From contig JAILMN010000037.1 in the NCBI GenBank assembly GCA_024692565.1, positions 1 through 62,197 of the forward strand: a stretch of DNA of 62,197 bases, read 5' to 3'. A program made the position numbers and the translations under genes. The DNA is from Paludibacteraceae bacterium. GTDB lineage: Bacteria > Bacteroidota > Bacteroidia > Bacteroidales > Paludibacteraceae. This document shows positions 52,988-62,149 of this stretch, piece after piece. Within the stretch, counting starts at the first letter, position 1. Each line of letters starts with the position of its first letter. The notes below the pieces were generated by a model. The model was not told the origin of the DNA. It saw nothing but the letters and a program-made list of their open reading frames with translations, and did no database searches.

Positions 52988-54022
52988 ATGCGTACGAATC
53001 ATCATTTATTACCTCTATGCTGCATATTGTCAGCACTATGCCCGATTACTCTTTCGGCACAAGTGCTCACCTCAATGCGCCATACCCCTCAGCCCTCGGA
53101 TAGTCTGCTGGCATATAAGCTGCCTTATCTCCACGTAAACGATACTGGTCGCAACTGTATGTGGGACTTCTCGCAAATCACTACAGATACGGCGGAGGTC
53201 ATCGAAGTAGATTATTTTGCGCCATCGGCAGATACAACGCGTGTTGGTCTTCATCGTGAGCATGCGAATTATTACTATCGCTATACGCAGGACACATTGT
53301 GGCTGATCGGATATGAAAATTCTCGTACGCATGTGCGTTATTCTTCACCGTTACCATTGCTTCGTTTCCCGTTGGCGTATGGAGATTCTATTGAAGGCGC
53401 CTTTTCTGGAAAGGGGCAATATTGTCATCTGTTGCCGTTTTCAGTAGAAGGCACTATCACCTCCCATGTAGATGCTATGGGCAAATTGGTCCTTCCGGAA
53501 ATGACGATAGACACAGCTATACGGGTCTGTACAAAAAAACATTATGAGGAAAATATGCGTGCCCAAACGATAGTGAACGAGACCTGCCTTCGCTGGTATT
53601 CTCCTTATTGCAGGTATCCTTTGCTTGAAACCGTTTGTGTGCAGACGATAAAGGGAAACGATACCACATCGTTTGCTTCCTCATACTATTTCCCGCAAGA
53701 ACAGGACGAGAAGCCTTCCCCTAAAGAGAAGCAGTTGGATAGTATCAATGAACCGCAGGATAGCCTGATTACCAATGTGGTATATGCCCCTAATCCTGTT
53801 TATACGGACTTGACAATTCAGTATTCTCTTGTCCGTTCCGCGCAGGTGTATATTTCTGTCCATTATAACGGAGGCGCTTCCACTTATCAGACTCCTGTTC
53901 GGCAGGAAGAAGAAGGACCTCATTCGGTCACGATCAATATGTCAGGTCTGCCGGTGGGCACTTATGTGGTGTATATTCATGCGGACAACACCGTTGTTTC
54001 TGGAAATATTGTAAAACTATAA
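52988..54022 (+). CDS. Secreted protein with T9SS type A sorting domain
   Basis: 344 aa. Signal peptide (ending PITLSAQ), about 230 residues of unrecognised beta-rich sequence, an acidic linker (EQDEKPSPKEKQLDS), then a classical sorting domain: VVYAPNPVYTDLTIQYSL, NMSGLPVGTYVVYIHADN, VSGNIVKL. It should be exported by the T9SS. Lies 19 bp after the DUF3244 gene and 11 bp before the first RHS gene, so it is probably co-expressed. Role in the RHS system is unknown. Confidence 0.82.
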   Translation: MRTNHHLLPLCCILSALCPITLSAQVLTSMRHTPQPSDSLLAYKLPYLHVNDTGRNCMWDFSQITTDTAEVIEVDYFAPSADTTRVGLHREHANYYYRYTQDTLWLIGYENSRTHVRYSSPLPLLRFPLAYGDSIEGAFSGKGQYCHLLPFSVEGTITSHVDAMGKLVLPEMTIDTAIRVCTKKHYEENMRAQTIVNETCLRWYSPYCRYPLLETVCVQTIKGNDTTSFASSYYFPQEQDEKPSPKEKQLDSINEPQDSLITNVVYAPNPVYTDLTIQYSLVRSAQVYISVHYNGGASTYQTPVRQEEEGPHSVTINMSGLPVGTYVVYIHADNTVVSGNIVKL

Positions 54023-54033
54023 CCCAATACGAT

Positions 54034-56952
54034 ATGCGATATAGATACTTGTTTGTTATTTGTCTTTTGACTTTGATGCCGTTATTTGGCACGGCGCAAG
54101 AGAATGAGTACTTCGCTTCCCTCAGTGGAAAGACGGGTACATCTTTATTCACAGGACGGCTGTCTTATACAATTCCTCTCTATACAATAGAGGATCCGGA
54201 TTTTCATCTGGACATAGCACTGTGCTATGGTTCGGATGGATTTAAACCATTTCAACCGGCAGAAAGTTGTGGACAAGACTGGAGTTTAGTAGCTGGCGGA
54301 TGTATAACCCGCTCGGTGCAAGGTCTTGCGGACGAACAAAAAATCGAATATGTCAATGGGATAATGGATCATTTTAAACAAGTGGGAATGATTCAGGCAA
54401 TGAAGGATGGAGAAAACACGAGTAGAGATTCTGTTTTTAATTTTACTACATCCCTTTACAAAAAATGGTGCGGTATTCAATATTTCCAGAGTGATTACAT
54501 ATGTTATGAACAAAACACTCCGTACGAGTCGGGATATTGTGAGTGGGATAGAGATTATATGCCCGACATATACACCTTTTCGTTTTGTGGCTATAAAGGG
54601 AAATTTATTGTCAACAATGTTGGTAATCCGGTTATTATCAGCGGAGATTTTGTTAAAATAAACATTTCTGATTTTAGGGTACTTGATAATGAAAATTATT
54701 TTCATAATTCCTATTATATGCCCTCGGATAGTTCTAAGATTAAAATATACACTACTGATGGTTATACGTATGTGTTTGGCGGCTCTCGCGAGTCAATGGA
54801 GTACTCGTTCTTTGTAACTAAAAATAATACGGTTGATCAACCCGTGCCGGTAATTACAGCATGGCATCTAACGGAAATTACTGCTCCCAATGGCCGTAAA
54901 CTATTGTTTAATCATTCGAAAGGTATCCCCCAAAATAACATTCCCAATAGCCTTTACTCTTTTATTACAGATTATGATTGGACGGAAAAAACAAGTTATG
55001 ACGACTCTACGCATATCATACATTCGTTACATAAAAGTTGTCTGCTACAGTCCATTAACACCTCTGACTCTGTACCTTTGACAGTGTGTTTTTATTCTTC
55101 CCAAGCATCACAGAAAAAGTATAATTATGATATTTTCACAAACTGCAAGAATCATTCACAGTTGGATTCGATCATTGTTACGCATAATAATACTGTGCTC
55201 CGCAAAGCATATCTAAATTATCAATACCGTTCCAATGATATGGTTCGACCGGTTTATGGAAGTCCGAATTATGGCTCATATTGGCGCTATTTACGGCAAG
55301 TTACCATCTCGGGAGTTGGGAGATATACCATGCAATATAATAATTTCGAATTCCATTCGTCTCCTGTAAATAATCCATGGGCGTATTATCAGTTCAAATA
55401 TCCTAGCTTATATGTGATGCATGACGAAAATTATAAAGAGATGGTTGACCGAATGAGCTTTTGGAGAAGTTCTTCTTTGCAGGGCATGTTGAGTGAAGTC
55501 TCTTTGCCGACCGGCGGAAAAGTGAAATTTACCTACGGAGCACACCAATATGGAGAAGAAAGACGTTTCCGCGCTGTAGGTACAAAAAATGTGGAACTAT
55601 ATACGCAATCCAATGCCAACCAAACGATAGGGGGTGCCCGCATAGAAAAAATAGAAACGTTTTCGGATGACAGCACGCTGGTAGAGACAAAAACATTCTC
55701 GTACAACAAGCAAGGAACCAATAATTCTTCCGGTATCTATTACAATATATATAATGTTTACTATCCCGATACGGTACTACCTGTAGTGAACCCGTACAAC
55801 TATAGCATGATGGATTCGCACATTGGTTATTCCTATGTGGAGCAGCATACTACCATCGGAACGGATAGTTACAAAACCGCATACACATTCTATACGGGGC
55901 GCAATTCATATTCGTCTTTGAATAATAGTCTGATTCATCGCAACGATAGCGTAGAAAATTACAACGACACCACCGAAGTGTGTTCTGGTTCGCTCACTTG
56001 TGACGGATGGTTCATCGCCCCGGGTAAATTGTTGAGAACCGAACAATACAACGGAAACACATTAGCCAAATCTATTCAATTTGAATACAACGGTGTAAAG
56101 GAAAGTGCATTTGGACCTCAAGCTTTTTCCGCTAACTCCTTGAGATGTACGGACACTATAGTTTGCTTGTCTAAATATTCCGCACATGTGGCTCGTAAAC
56201 TTTTCGTATGTCCGGATGTGGTAGAAAAAACGATAACGCGAGAATACGATGCCGGTGGTCAATATATGGAGACGGTGCAGAATATGACATATGATAAGAA
56301 ACTGCGGAAAAAAGAAGTACGGACAACCGACAGCCGTGGAATTCCACAGTTTGTTAAGTTTACTTATCCGGATGATTTGCACGCGAGCTTCCCATATCCT
56401 ATCTTCCAACTATGTCGGACTCATCGTATAGGTCGCCCAATTGAAACCATTTCCGGTTATACGGATAATGATATGGACTACGTTACCGGTGGAGAAATTG
56501 AACTTTATAGCAACAATGCTTATTCCTTTCATGGAGCGAATCACTTTGTGCCGTACTTATCTAGTAAATTATCCCTATCTTTATCGGAACCTATTTCCGA
56601 CTACCAGCCATTTGACTTGTCCAATCATGAAGTTCCGATAGACCCTCGCTATCAACGGGTGTGTTCCTATCATTTTGATCTGAAGAACCGTCTCATCTCA
56701 ATTAAACCATACGGCGAAATGGAAACGAGATATGTATGGGACGGATTATATCCGATTTCTAAAACAACAGGAAATCAAACCTATACATATACCTATAAGC
56801 CTTACGTAGGGATAACATCCGTTACTAATCCGAGAGGTATAACCACATATTATTCATACGACGCAGTCGGAAGGCTTGTAGAAGAATATGTCATAGAGAA
56901 TGGACAAAAGCAAATCTTAAATGCATATCATTATCACACTAAAACCGAATGA
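54034..56952 (+). CDS. RHS/SpvB-like secreted protein (upstream half of an RHS pair)
   Basis: 972 aa. Signal peptide (MRYRYLFVICLLTLMPLFGTAQ), then GTSLFTGRLSYTIPLY and LDIALCYGSDGFKPFQPAES, the typical start of Bacteroidetes RHS-type shell proteins, a long beta-rich body, and RHS/YD repeats at the C-terminus (TRYVWDGLYPISKTTGNQ, ITTYYSYDAVGRLVEEYVIE). No C-terminal toxin or sorting domain. It overlaps the next gene by 4 bp (ATGA), so the two are translationally coupled and probably form one shell. AT-rich compared with neighbouring housekeeping genes. Confidence 0.85.
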   Translation: MRYRYLFVICLLTLMPLFGTAQENEYFASLSGKTGTSLFTGRLSYTIPLYTIEDPDFHLDIALCYGSDGFKPFQPAESCGQDWSLVAGGCITRSVQGLADEQKIEYVNGIMDHFKQVGMIQAMKDGENTSRDSVFNFTTSLYKKWCGIQYFQSDYICYEQNTPYESGYCEWDRDYMPDIYTFSFCGYKGKFIVNNVGNPVIISGDFVKINISDFRVLDNENYFHNSYYMPSDSSKIKIYTTDGYTYVFGGSRESMEYSFFVTKNNTVDQPVPVITAWHLTEITAPNGRKLLFNHSKGIPQNNIPNSLYSFITDYDWTEKTSYDDSTHIIHSLHKSCLLQSINTSDSVPLTVCFYSSQASQKKYNYDIFTNCKNHSQLDSIIVTHNNTVLRKAYLNYQYRSNDMVRPVYGSPNYGSYWRYLRQVTISGVGRYTMQYNNFEFHSSPVNNPWAYYQFKYPSLYVMHDENYKEMVDRMSFWRSSSLQGMLSEVSLPTGGKVKFTYGAHQYGEERRFRAVGTKNVELYTQSNANQTIGGARIEKIETFSDDSTLVETKTFSYNKQGTNNSSGIYYNIYNVYYPDTVLPVVNPYNYSMMDSHIGYSYVEQHTTIGTDSYKTAYTFYTGRNSYSSLNNSLIHRNDSVENYNDTTEVCSGSLTCDGWFIAPGKLLRTEQYNGNTLAKSIQFEYNGVKESAFGPQAFSANSLRCTDTIVCLSKYSAHVARKLFVCPDVVEKTITREYDAGGQYMETVQNMTYDKKLRKKEVRTTDSRGIPQFVKFTYPDDLHASFPYPIFQLCRTHRIGRPIETISGYTDNDMDYVTGGEIELYSNNAYSFHGANHFVPYLSSKLSLSLSEPISDYQPFDLSNHEVPIDPRYQRVCSYHFDLKNRLISIKPYGEMETRYVWDGLYPISKTTGNQTYTYTYKPYVGITSVTNPRGITTYYSYDAVGRLVEEYVIENGQKQILNAYHYHTKTE

Positions 56953-59900
56953 TTATGAAAACGAATCGCTTATTATACTTTGTGTGGCTTATATTGATTT
57001 GCCCGACACACATGTCGGCGGAAAATTATATTATCATCAATCAGGTAATGTATGACACACCGCTTACAGAGCAAGGAAATCAACAAAATGCCTATAATGG
57101 AGAGTTTATAGAACTGTACAATGCAGGCGTAAGCACGGTTTATTTATCTGGATGGCGACTAACAGGTGATGGCTCTTCTGAAGTGTGGAATTTTACGTCA
57201 CAAGATAGCATTTTGGCAGGACAGTATTTTGTCTTGGCATGTCGGCGAGGTCAAAACAACACCTTCCAACTCTCCGATTTATATCATCAGTTAGTCAATA
57301 CGAACCAGACTATTAGGTATCAGAATAAAATCATATTGGTTAATAGTGGAGAAACGCTTACGCTTTGCAATGCACAGAACGATACAGTGGATCAGATGCA
57401 TTATGATGGCACCGGCTCAGCAAGCAGTTCGCATCCCCTCGTTGCATTCAATCGGGACAGCCTAAGTGGTGACTCATGCGTCAGCCTGCACCGTACATGG
57501 GTTGAATTTGATGCCGAAGGGAAAGTTATTTCGGGCTCAAGTCAATGGGAAACGACGACCGTTTCATTTGGAGTGTCCATGTTGCCTTATCCCACCTATT
57601 ATGAAAATTATATCTTGGGCGGCCATGCATTACCATCCGGAGAAAATTATGTTGTAACTATCACTCCGCGTGAGCCGGTTGCGCGTATTGATATGCATAA
57701 CGGGCAACCTGCCGTATGTGGAGAATTGCAAGTGACCACAGGCATTCAATATATAGATGGCATAGGACGCTCAAAAGAGAGTATTGCAATAGGAATGACT
57801 CCAGGAAATAATGATTGGGTAACGACAGTTGACTATCTCGGAAAACGTAAGATTGTGCGGAAATGGTTGCCTGTTGCAATGAAAACGGACGGGCAAATGG
57901 TCGATTTGGACGAACTGAAGACACAAGCCAGAACTGATTATGCAGATAGTCGGCCTTTTTCAGAAGTTCACTATGAGAACTCTGCACAACATCGCCCCCT
58001 CTCTCAAACCCGTCCGGGAAGTACATACGAGGGACGCAGCCAGACAACCATCTATAGTTTCAATAGCAGCAATGACCAAGTACGCATCTACAAGATGAGC
58101 AGTGATAGTTCGCTGCAAACATCAGGTTCTTATTATGACGCAGCTACCTTGTATAAGACTATTTCTGCGGATGAGGACGGGAAAGCAGTAGCGGTTTATA
58201 CGGACAAGCAGGGGCGCAAAATCGCGGAAGATCATCATACCAATCGCACCTACTATGTATATGATGAATTGGGACGATTACGCTTTGTATTACCTAATCT
58301 TCCTTCCTCAAAACTTGCAAATGGGAACTATTCTATAAATAATGCGACGCTCAAGTCAATTGCATATAGTTATATCTATGATAATAGAGGTAACATGATA
58401 TACAAGCGCCTGCCGGGATGCGAGCCGCAGTTGATGGTATATGACAAATTAGGGAAATTAGTACTCCGGCAAGATGGAAATCAACGTGCGGCAGACAAAT
58501 GGACAATGTGTACCTATGACTCTCTCGGACGCAACCTGTCTACAACAGAGATTACCGCTTCGCAAAGCCATGCACAACTGATAAGTGCTTTCGCCGACAC
58601 TTGCTATGTCGCGCAGTACGGTAGCAATCCGCGTCCGCTAACCGTAAGTTATTATGACAACTATGATTTCTTAAACGCATTAACGGACGACCTCTCGTTT
58701 GTGCAGAACTCCGGTTATGACCAACCTTATGGGAACGCTATCGGTTTACTCACGGGTAATCGTGTCTATAATCTGTCGGAGAACGGTTATACGGTTACTG
58801 CGCTGTATTATGATGCTAAAGGACGTATTGTCCAAAACCGCAGCACGAATCATAATGGCGGTATAACAACAGGAAGCGTGGCATATCTGTTTGACGGTTC
58901 CATCGCTCAGCAATCTATCGTGCAAAGCATGGATACGGTTTCCATAAACGAGCACTATCGATATGAATATGACCATGCCGGAAGAGCAAAAGCCAGCCAT
59001 TATCAGCTCAATAATGATGCAGAAATTAAAATTTCAGAATTTTCTTATGACAGCATAGGTCGTTTGGTACAATTTTTGTTGCATGAAAATAGAGATATTA
59101 TTAAGTATGCATATGACATGCGCAATATGCTGACCGAGACACGCAACAAACATTTCTCCGAGAGGTTATACTATGTGGACAGCCTCCCGCTGACAGCTAC
59201 GGCTTGCTATAATGGCAATATAGCAGCAGCGCGTATCGCGCAGCAAGATACAGCATATACCTTCACGTATCAATACGACCAACTGAATCGCTTGACATCA
59301 TCCAATCGTTTGACGGAATACGGCTCGATGTTCAGCGAGCAGTTTACCTACGATCCGGCAGGTAATATCCTTTCACTTAAACGTTTCAATGACTATCGCA
59401 AAATAGACGATTTGAACTATTCCTATGGCAATGAGGGCAATCAGTTGCTATCTATCATAGATAATGGACAAGATGCAGACCAATATGAGGTGGTTGAGTA
59501 CCATAACGCGCCTGTACAAACAGATACTACGATGCGTTATGATGCGAACGGCAATGTCATCTATGACGCAGATAGGGACATCAGTGCTATCCGCTATAAC
59601 ATTCTCAACTTGCCGGATACAATTCAGTTTATGAACGGTTGCCAAATAATCAATCTGTATGACGCAGCCGGACATAAATATAAATCCATTAGTTATACCG
59701 TTCCCGAAACAGCATCTTCTCCCCAACACGAGATTGCACATTATGCATTTGATATAGATACCGCATGGTATAGCATCAAGGAGTATGCAGGAAACATAGA
59801 AAGATTATATACTCCAATTGATACCACCATGCGCATTCATAATGCCATCGGCTATTATACGGATAGTACCTATTACCACTTTATCAAAGACCATCTCGGT

Positions 59901-60938
59901 AATGTGTGTGCTGTAGTAAATTCCATTGCAGACACTACTATCCAGTCTACGTTATACTATGCGTCAGGTGTCCCTATGGCGCAGAGTGCGAACAGAGACA
60001 AGCAGCCGTATCTATATAACGGCAAAGAGTTCGTCGAGGCCCACGGTTTGAATACTTACGACTATGGTTTTCGGGGGTATTATGCGCCAATAGGACGCTT
60101 TACGTCTATTGATCCTCTTGCGGAACAAACGCCTTGGCAATCTCCGTATTCATACGCCGGAAACCGTTTCGTCAATGCCATCGACTGGATGGGGTTGGGA
60201 GGCATGACCGGATTTAGTCATAGCAATGATATATGTCAGTATATAGTGTATGATGGATATACCGGACATATATTAGATTGGGATTTGGAGTCAGATGATC
60301 GCTGTGTTTATGTATATTGGGGAGAGGATTGGGAAATTGGAGGAGATCGAACGGGTTTACAAGTCATAGGGACTCACAAAACAGGATTAAATCTGTTAGA
60401 CATAATAGGGGCGGGAGGAGTCTTGAATTTTAGTGCCTGCATGGAAAGTTATGCTTGTCTTCCAAAAGATGTTCCTTGTCTCGGGAGGATGCCTAATGGT
60501 TTTCAGAGAGCGGTTGACATGGCGCAAAATATGGTGAATAGTTCCAATACTTTATTAGATTTTGGTTCCTCGGTAAAATGTAATGACTATTGGTGGATTG
60601 GCAAGAACGGACAGATGTATTTTCAATATCAGCGTTTAGGCCCACAGCGATATGTATATAATCGTAGTTACCAAAGAGCAATCAAGGCGATAATACCTGC
60701 TAAAAATATGGTTAAAAGGCTATCAGGAGTGTCCATTGCTTTTGACGTATTAGAAGTTGCTGTTGATGGAGAAGTAAAACCATCTAATATAGTTAATATA
60801 GCAGTGGCAGTTTTTGCGTTTGTGCCTGGCTGTGAATGGATTCCGATAGTGTATGGCCTTGTGGATATTGGTTCTTTAGCCCTTACTGGAGAATCGTTAG
60901 GGGACAAAGTAAATAATTATTGGGGAACAATTAAATAA
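56949..60938 (+). CDS. RHS-repeat protein with N-terminal lamin-tail domain and variable C-terminal tip (candidate toxin)
   Basis: 1329 aa. Signal peptide, lamin-tail-like domain (GEFIELYNAGVSTVYLSGWR), a DUF6443-like region (GIQYIDGIGRSKESI), many YD repeats (TYYVYDELGRLRFVLPN) and the RHS core (DHLGNVCAVVNS, YLYNGKEFVEAHGLNTYDYG, GRFTSIDPLAEQTPW). After the core (about residue 1080) comes a tip of about 247 residues: a Trp/Tyr-rich part, then hydrophobic segments (IVNIAVAVFAFVPGCEWIPI). The tip matches no toxin I recognise. By the polymorphic-toxin rule the tip is the effector and the next gene its immunity; this is inference. The first ATG overlaps the previous stop; ATG 56955 is the alternative. 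Confidence 0.87.
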   Translation: MIMKTNRLLYFVWLILICPTHMSAENYIIINQVMYDTPLTEQGNQQNAYNGEFIELYNAGVSTVYLSGWRLTGDGSSEVWNFTSQDSILAGQYFVLACRRGQNNTFQLSDLYHQLVNTNQTIRYQNKIILVNSGETLTLCNAQNDTVDQMHYDGTGSASSSHPLVAFNRDSLSGDSCVSLHRTWVEFDAEGKVISGSSQWETTTVSFGVSMLPYPTYYENYILGGHALPSGENYVVTITPREPVARIDMHNGQPAVCGELQVTTGIQYIDGIGRSKESIAIGMTPGNNDWVTTVDYLGKRKIVRKWLPVAMKTDGQMVDLDELKTQARTDYADSRPFSEVHYENSAQHRPLSQTRPGSTYEGRSQTTIYSFNSSNDQVRIYKMSSDSSLQTSGSYYDAATLYKTISADEDGKAVAVYTDKQGRKIAEDHHTNRTYYVYDELGRLRFVLPNLPSSKLANGNYSINNATLKSIAYSYIYDNRGNMIYKRLPGCEPQLMVYDKLGKLVLRQDGNQRAADKWTMCTYDSLGRNLSTTEITASQSHAQLISAFADTCYVAQYGSNPRPLTVSYYDNYDFLNALTDDLSFVQNSGYDQPYGNAIGLLTGNRVYNLSENGYTVTALYYDAKGRIVQNRSTNHNGGITTGSVAYLFDGSIAQQSIVQSMDTVSINEHYRYEYDHAGRAKASHYQLNNDAEIKISEFSYDSIGRLVQFLLHENRDIIKYAYDMRNMLTETRNKHFSERLYYVDSLPLTATACYNGNIAAARIAQQDTAYTFTYQYDQLNRLTSSNRLTEYGSMFSEQFTYDPAGNILSLKRFNDYRKIDDLNYSYGNEGNQLLSIIDNGQDADQYEVVEYHNAPVQTDTTMRYDANGNVIYDADRDISAIRYNILNLPDTIQFMNGCQIINLYDAAGHKYKSISYTVPETASSPQHEIAHYAFDIDTAWYSIKEYAGNIERLYTPIDTTMRIHNAIGYYTDSTYYHFIKDHLGNVCAVVNSIADTTIQSTLYYASGVPMAQSANRDKQPYLYNGKEFVEAHGLNTYDYGFRGYYAPIGRFTSIDPLAEQTPWQSPYSYAGNRFVNAIDWMGLGGMTGFSHSNDICQYIVYDGYTGHILDWDLESDDRCVYVYWGEDWEIGGDRTGLQVIGTHKTGLNLLDIIGAGGVLNFSACMESYACLPKDVPCLGRMPNGFQRAVDMAQNMVNSSNTLLDFGSSVKCNDYWWIGKNGQMYFQYQRLGPQRYVYNRSYQRAIKAIIPAKNMVKRLSGVSIAFDVLEVAVDGEVKPSNIVNIAVAVFAFVPGCEWIPIVYGLVDIGSLALTGESLGDKVNNYWGTIK

Positions 60939-60943
60939 TTAAA

Positions 60944-61354
60944 ATGAAACATATTCTTTATATTTATGACTATATCTTTTATAGAATACACAAATTTGTA
61001 CTGGCACATCCAAAAATGATTGTTTCAGATGGCGCGCCATATATTTTTAGTTTTATTACTATTTTAATGCCTATCGTTGGGATTTTGGCACCTATATTCC
61101 GAATGTATAATATACACATTCAACGATATTCAGTTGGTTGGATGATATTCATGGTCATTCTTGTCGCTGTGCAATCACCCATTTGGAAAAGATACCAAAA
61201 TCCAATAAATATAAAAGAATTTGAAGAACGCTGGGATTGCGAAAATCCCCAACAAAGAACAAGAAGAGGCTTTCTTGTAACTTTATTTATATTCAATAAT
61301 GTTATCGTTATTCCTTTTCTTTTATATATATTGGCACACTACAACATTATATGA
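60944..61354 (+). CDS. Small three-helix membrane protein, candidate immunity protein
   Basis: 136 aa, starting 5 bp after the RHS stop. Three probable transmembrane helices (PYIFSFITILMPIVGILAPI; YSVGWMIFMVILVAVQSPIW; LVTLFIFNNVIVIPFLLYIL) with a charged loop (NIKEFEERWDCENPQQRTRR) between the second and third. No family recognised. Position and size are those of an immunity gene; a membrane immunity would match a membrane-acting tip, as the hydrophobic RHS C-terminus hints. Very AT-rich. A transport or structural role cannot be excluded. Confidence 0.7.
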   Translation: MKHILYIYDYIFYRIHKFVLAHPKMIVSDGAPYIFSFITILMPIVGILAPIFRMYNIHIQRYSVGWMIFMVILVAVQSPIWKRYQNPINIKEFEERWDCENPQQRTRRGFLVTLFIFNNVIVIPFLLYILAHYNII

Positions 61355-61396
61355 TTCATGGGATGTCCCCAAAGTAATAATACTTTTCGTCCAACT

Positions 61397-61421
61397 AACG
61401 CCGGTCTATCCGGCGTTTTTT
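61397..61421 (+). terminator. Terminator after the RHS/immunity operon
   Basis: AACGCCGG-TCTAT-CCGGCGTT followed by TTTT. Part of the 70-bp direct repeat. Confidence 0.88.
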
Positions 61422-61467
61422 GTGCCCTATAAAAATAGCATTATCACGTATTTTGCGAAAAAAATCA
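61397..61467 (+). repeat. 70-bp direct repeat, copy 1 (upstream of hicB-like gene)
   Basis: Terminator hairpin plus GCCCTATAAAAATAGCATTA and TCACGTATTTTGCGAAAAA. Matches 61997-62064 with one substitution in the loop, one after the T-run and small A-run length differences; offset 600 bp. Confidence 0.92.
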
Positions 61468-61494
61468 TTTTTTTTGAACTTTTTTGACAAAAAA

Positions 61495-61527
61495 TTTGCA
61501 TAGTATCAAAAATAATACTATCTTTGC
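61495..61527 (+). promoter_or_regulatory. Promoter of the hicB-like gene
   Basis: TTTG (61495-61498), 20 bp, TATCTTTGC (61519-61527), then AGCG. Confidence 0.78.
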
Positions 61528-61550
61528 AGCGATTTTTAATCGAATTTCGA

Positions 61551-61967
61551 ATGAAAACGATAAAAGTTTTCGTAGATTGGTGCGGAAAAAACTATGCCGC
61601 ATACATCATTGATCATCGCATTCATGCGACGTCTATCGTCGTGACGGCAAAAACGCGTGAAGAATTGGAGCAAAAAATCCAAGAGGCGCTGCAATTCCAT
61701 ATTGAGGAATGTATAGCCGATGGAGACCAAATGCCTAAATGGGCAGCAGAGGGTGCATACACCTTGGATGTGGAGCCTCGTATGAGTGCGCTCTTGCATG
61801 AGGTGCAGTCTTATATCACGCTGGCTGCTCTTAGTCGAGCTACGGGTATCAAACATGCGCAACTGTCCCATTACGCGAATGCCGTTAGCGAACCCAAACC
61901 GCTCCAGCGTCAGCGTATCGTGGCAGGTATTCACAAAATAGGTCAAGCGTGTATAGCATTTGCATAA
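61551..61967 (+). CDS. HicB-like protein with C-terminal HTH (orphan antitoxin-type regulator)
   Basis: 138 aa from ATG 61551; the frame is open further upstream but that part overlaps the promoter. N-terminal HicB-like fold (MKTIKVFVDWCGKNYAAYI, TAKTREELEQKIQEALQFHI), then a helix-turn-helix (LAALSRATGIKHAQLSHYAN), as in HicB antitoxins that bind DNA. No hicA toxin is adjacent upstream; the gene starting at 62150 is cut by the window edge. Each of the two genes has its own promoter and they are separated by a terminator, so they are not an operon. Probably a DNA-binding regulator or orphan antitoxin. Confidence 0.72.
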   Translation: MKTIKVFVDWCGKNYAAYIIDHRIHATSIVVTAKTREELEQKIQEALQFHIEECIADGDQMPKWAAEGAYTLDVEPRMSALLHEVQSYITLAALSRATGIKHAQLSHYANAVSEPKPLQRQRIVAGIHKIGQACIAFA

Positions 61968-61996
61968 ACCCTATTTCCCACGCATTTCGTAATGAA

Positions 61997-62021
61997 AACG
62001 CCGGTCAATCCGGCGTTTTTT
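61997..62021 (+). terminator. Terminator after the hicB-like gene
   Basis: AACGCCGG-TCAAT-CCGGCGTT followed by TTTT; second copy of the repeated terminator. Confidence 0.88.
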
Positions 62022-62064
62022 ATGCCCTATAAAATAGCATTATCACGTATTTTGCGAAAAATCA
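61997..62064 (+). repeat. 70-bp direct repeat, copy 2 (downstream of hicB-like gene)
   Basis: Second copy of the repeat at 61397-61467. Confidence 0.92.
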
Positions 62065-62093
62065 CCATAAAAGTAAAAATAATTGCAAAAATA

Positions 62094-62126
62094 TTTGCGT
62101 ATATCAAATAATTGTTGTAATTTTGC
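62094..62126 (+). promoter_or_regulatory. Promoter of the gene at the right window edge
   Basis: TTTG (62094-62097), 20 bp, TAATTTTGC (62118-62126), then AGCGTGAAA, the same initial sequence as at folP. Confidence 0.75.
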
Positions 62127-62149
62127 AGCGTGAAACAAAATAACCATAT

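Noticed and set aside
56949..60938. T6SS-delivered RHS effector
   Set aside because: No PAAR, VgrG or adaptor domain is visible and the protein has a Sec signal peptide; T6SS genes outside the window cannot be excluded.
61355..61396. Transposon end near the RHS operon
   Set aside because: No inverted repeats or transposase sequence accompanies it; only the direct repeats are supported.
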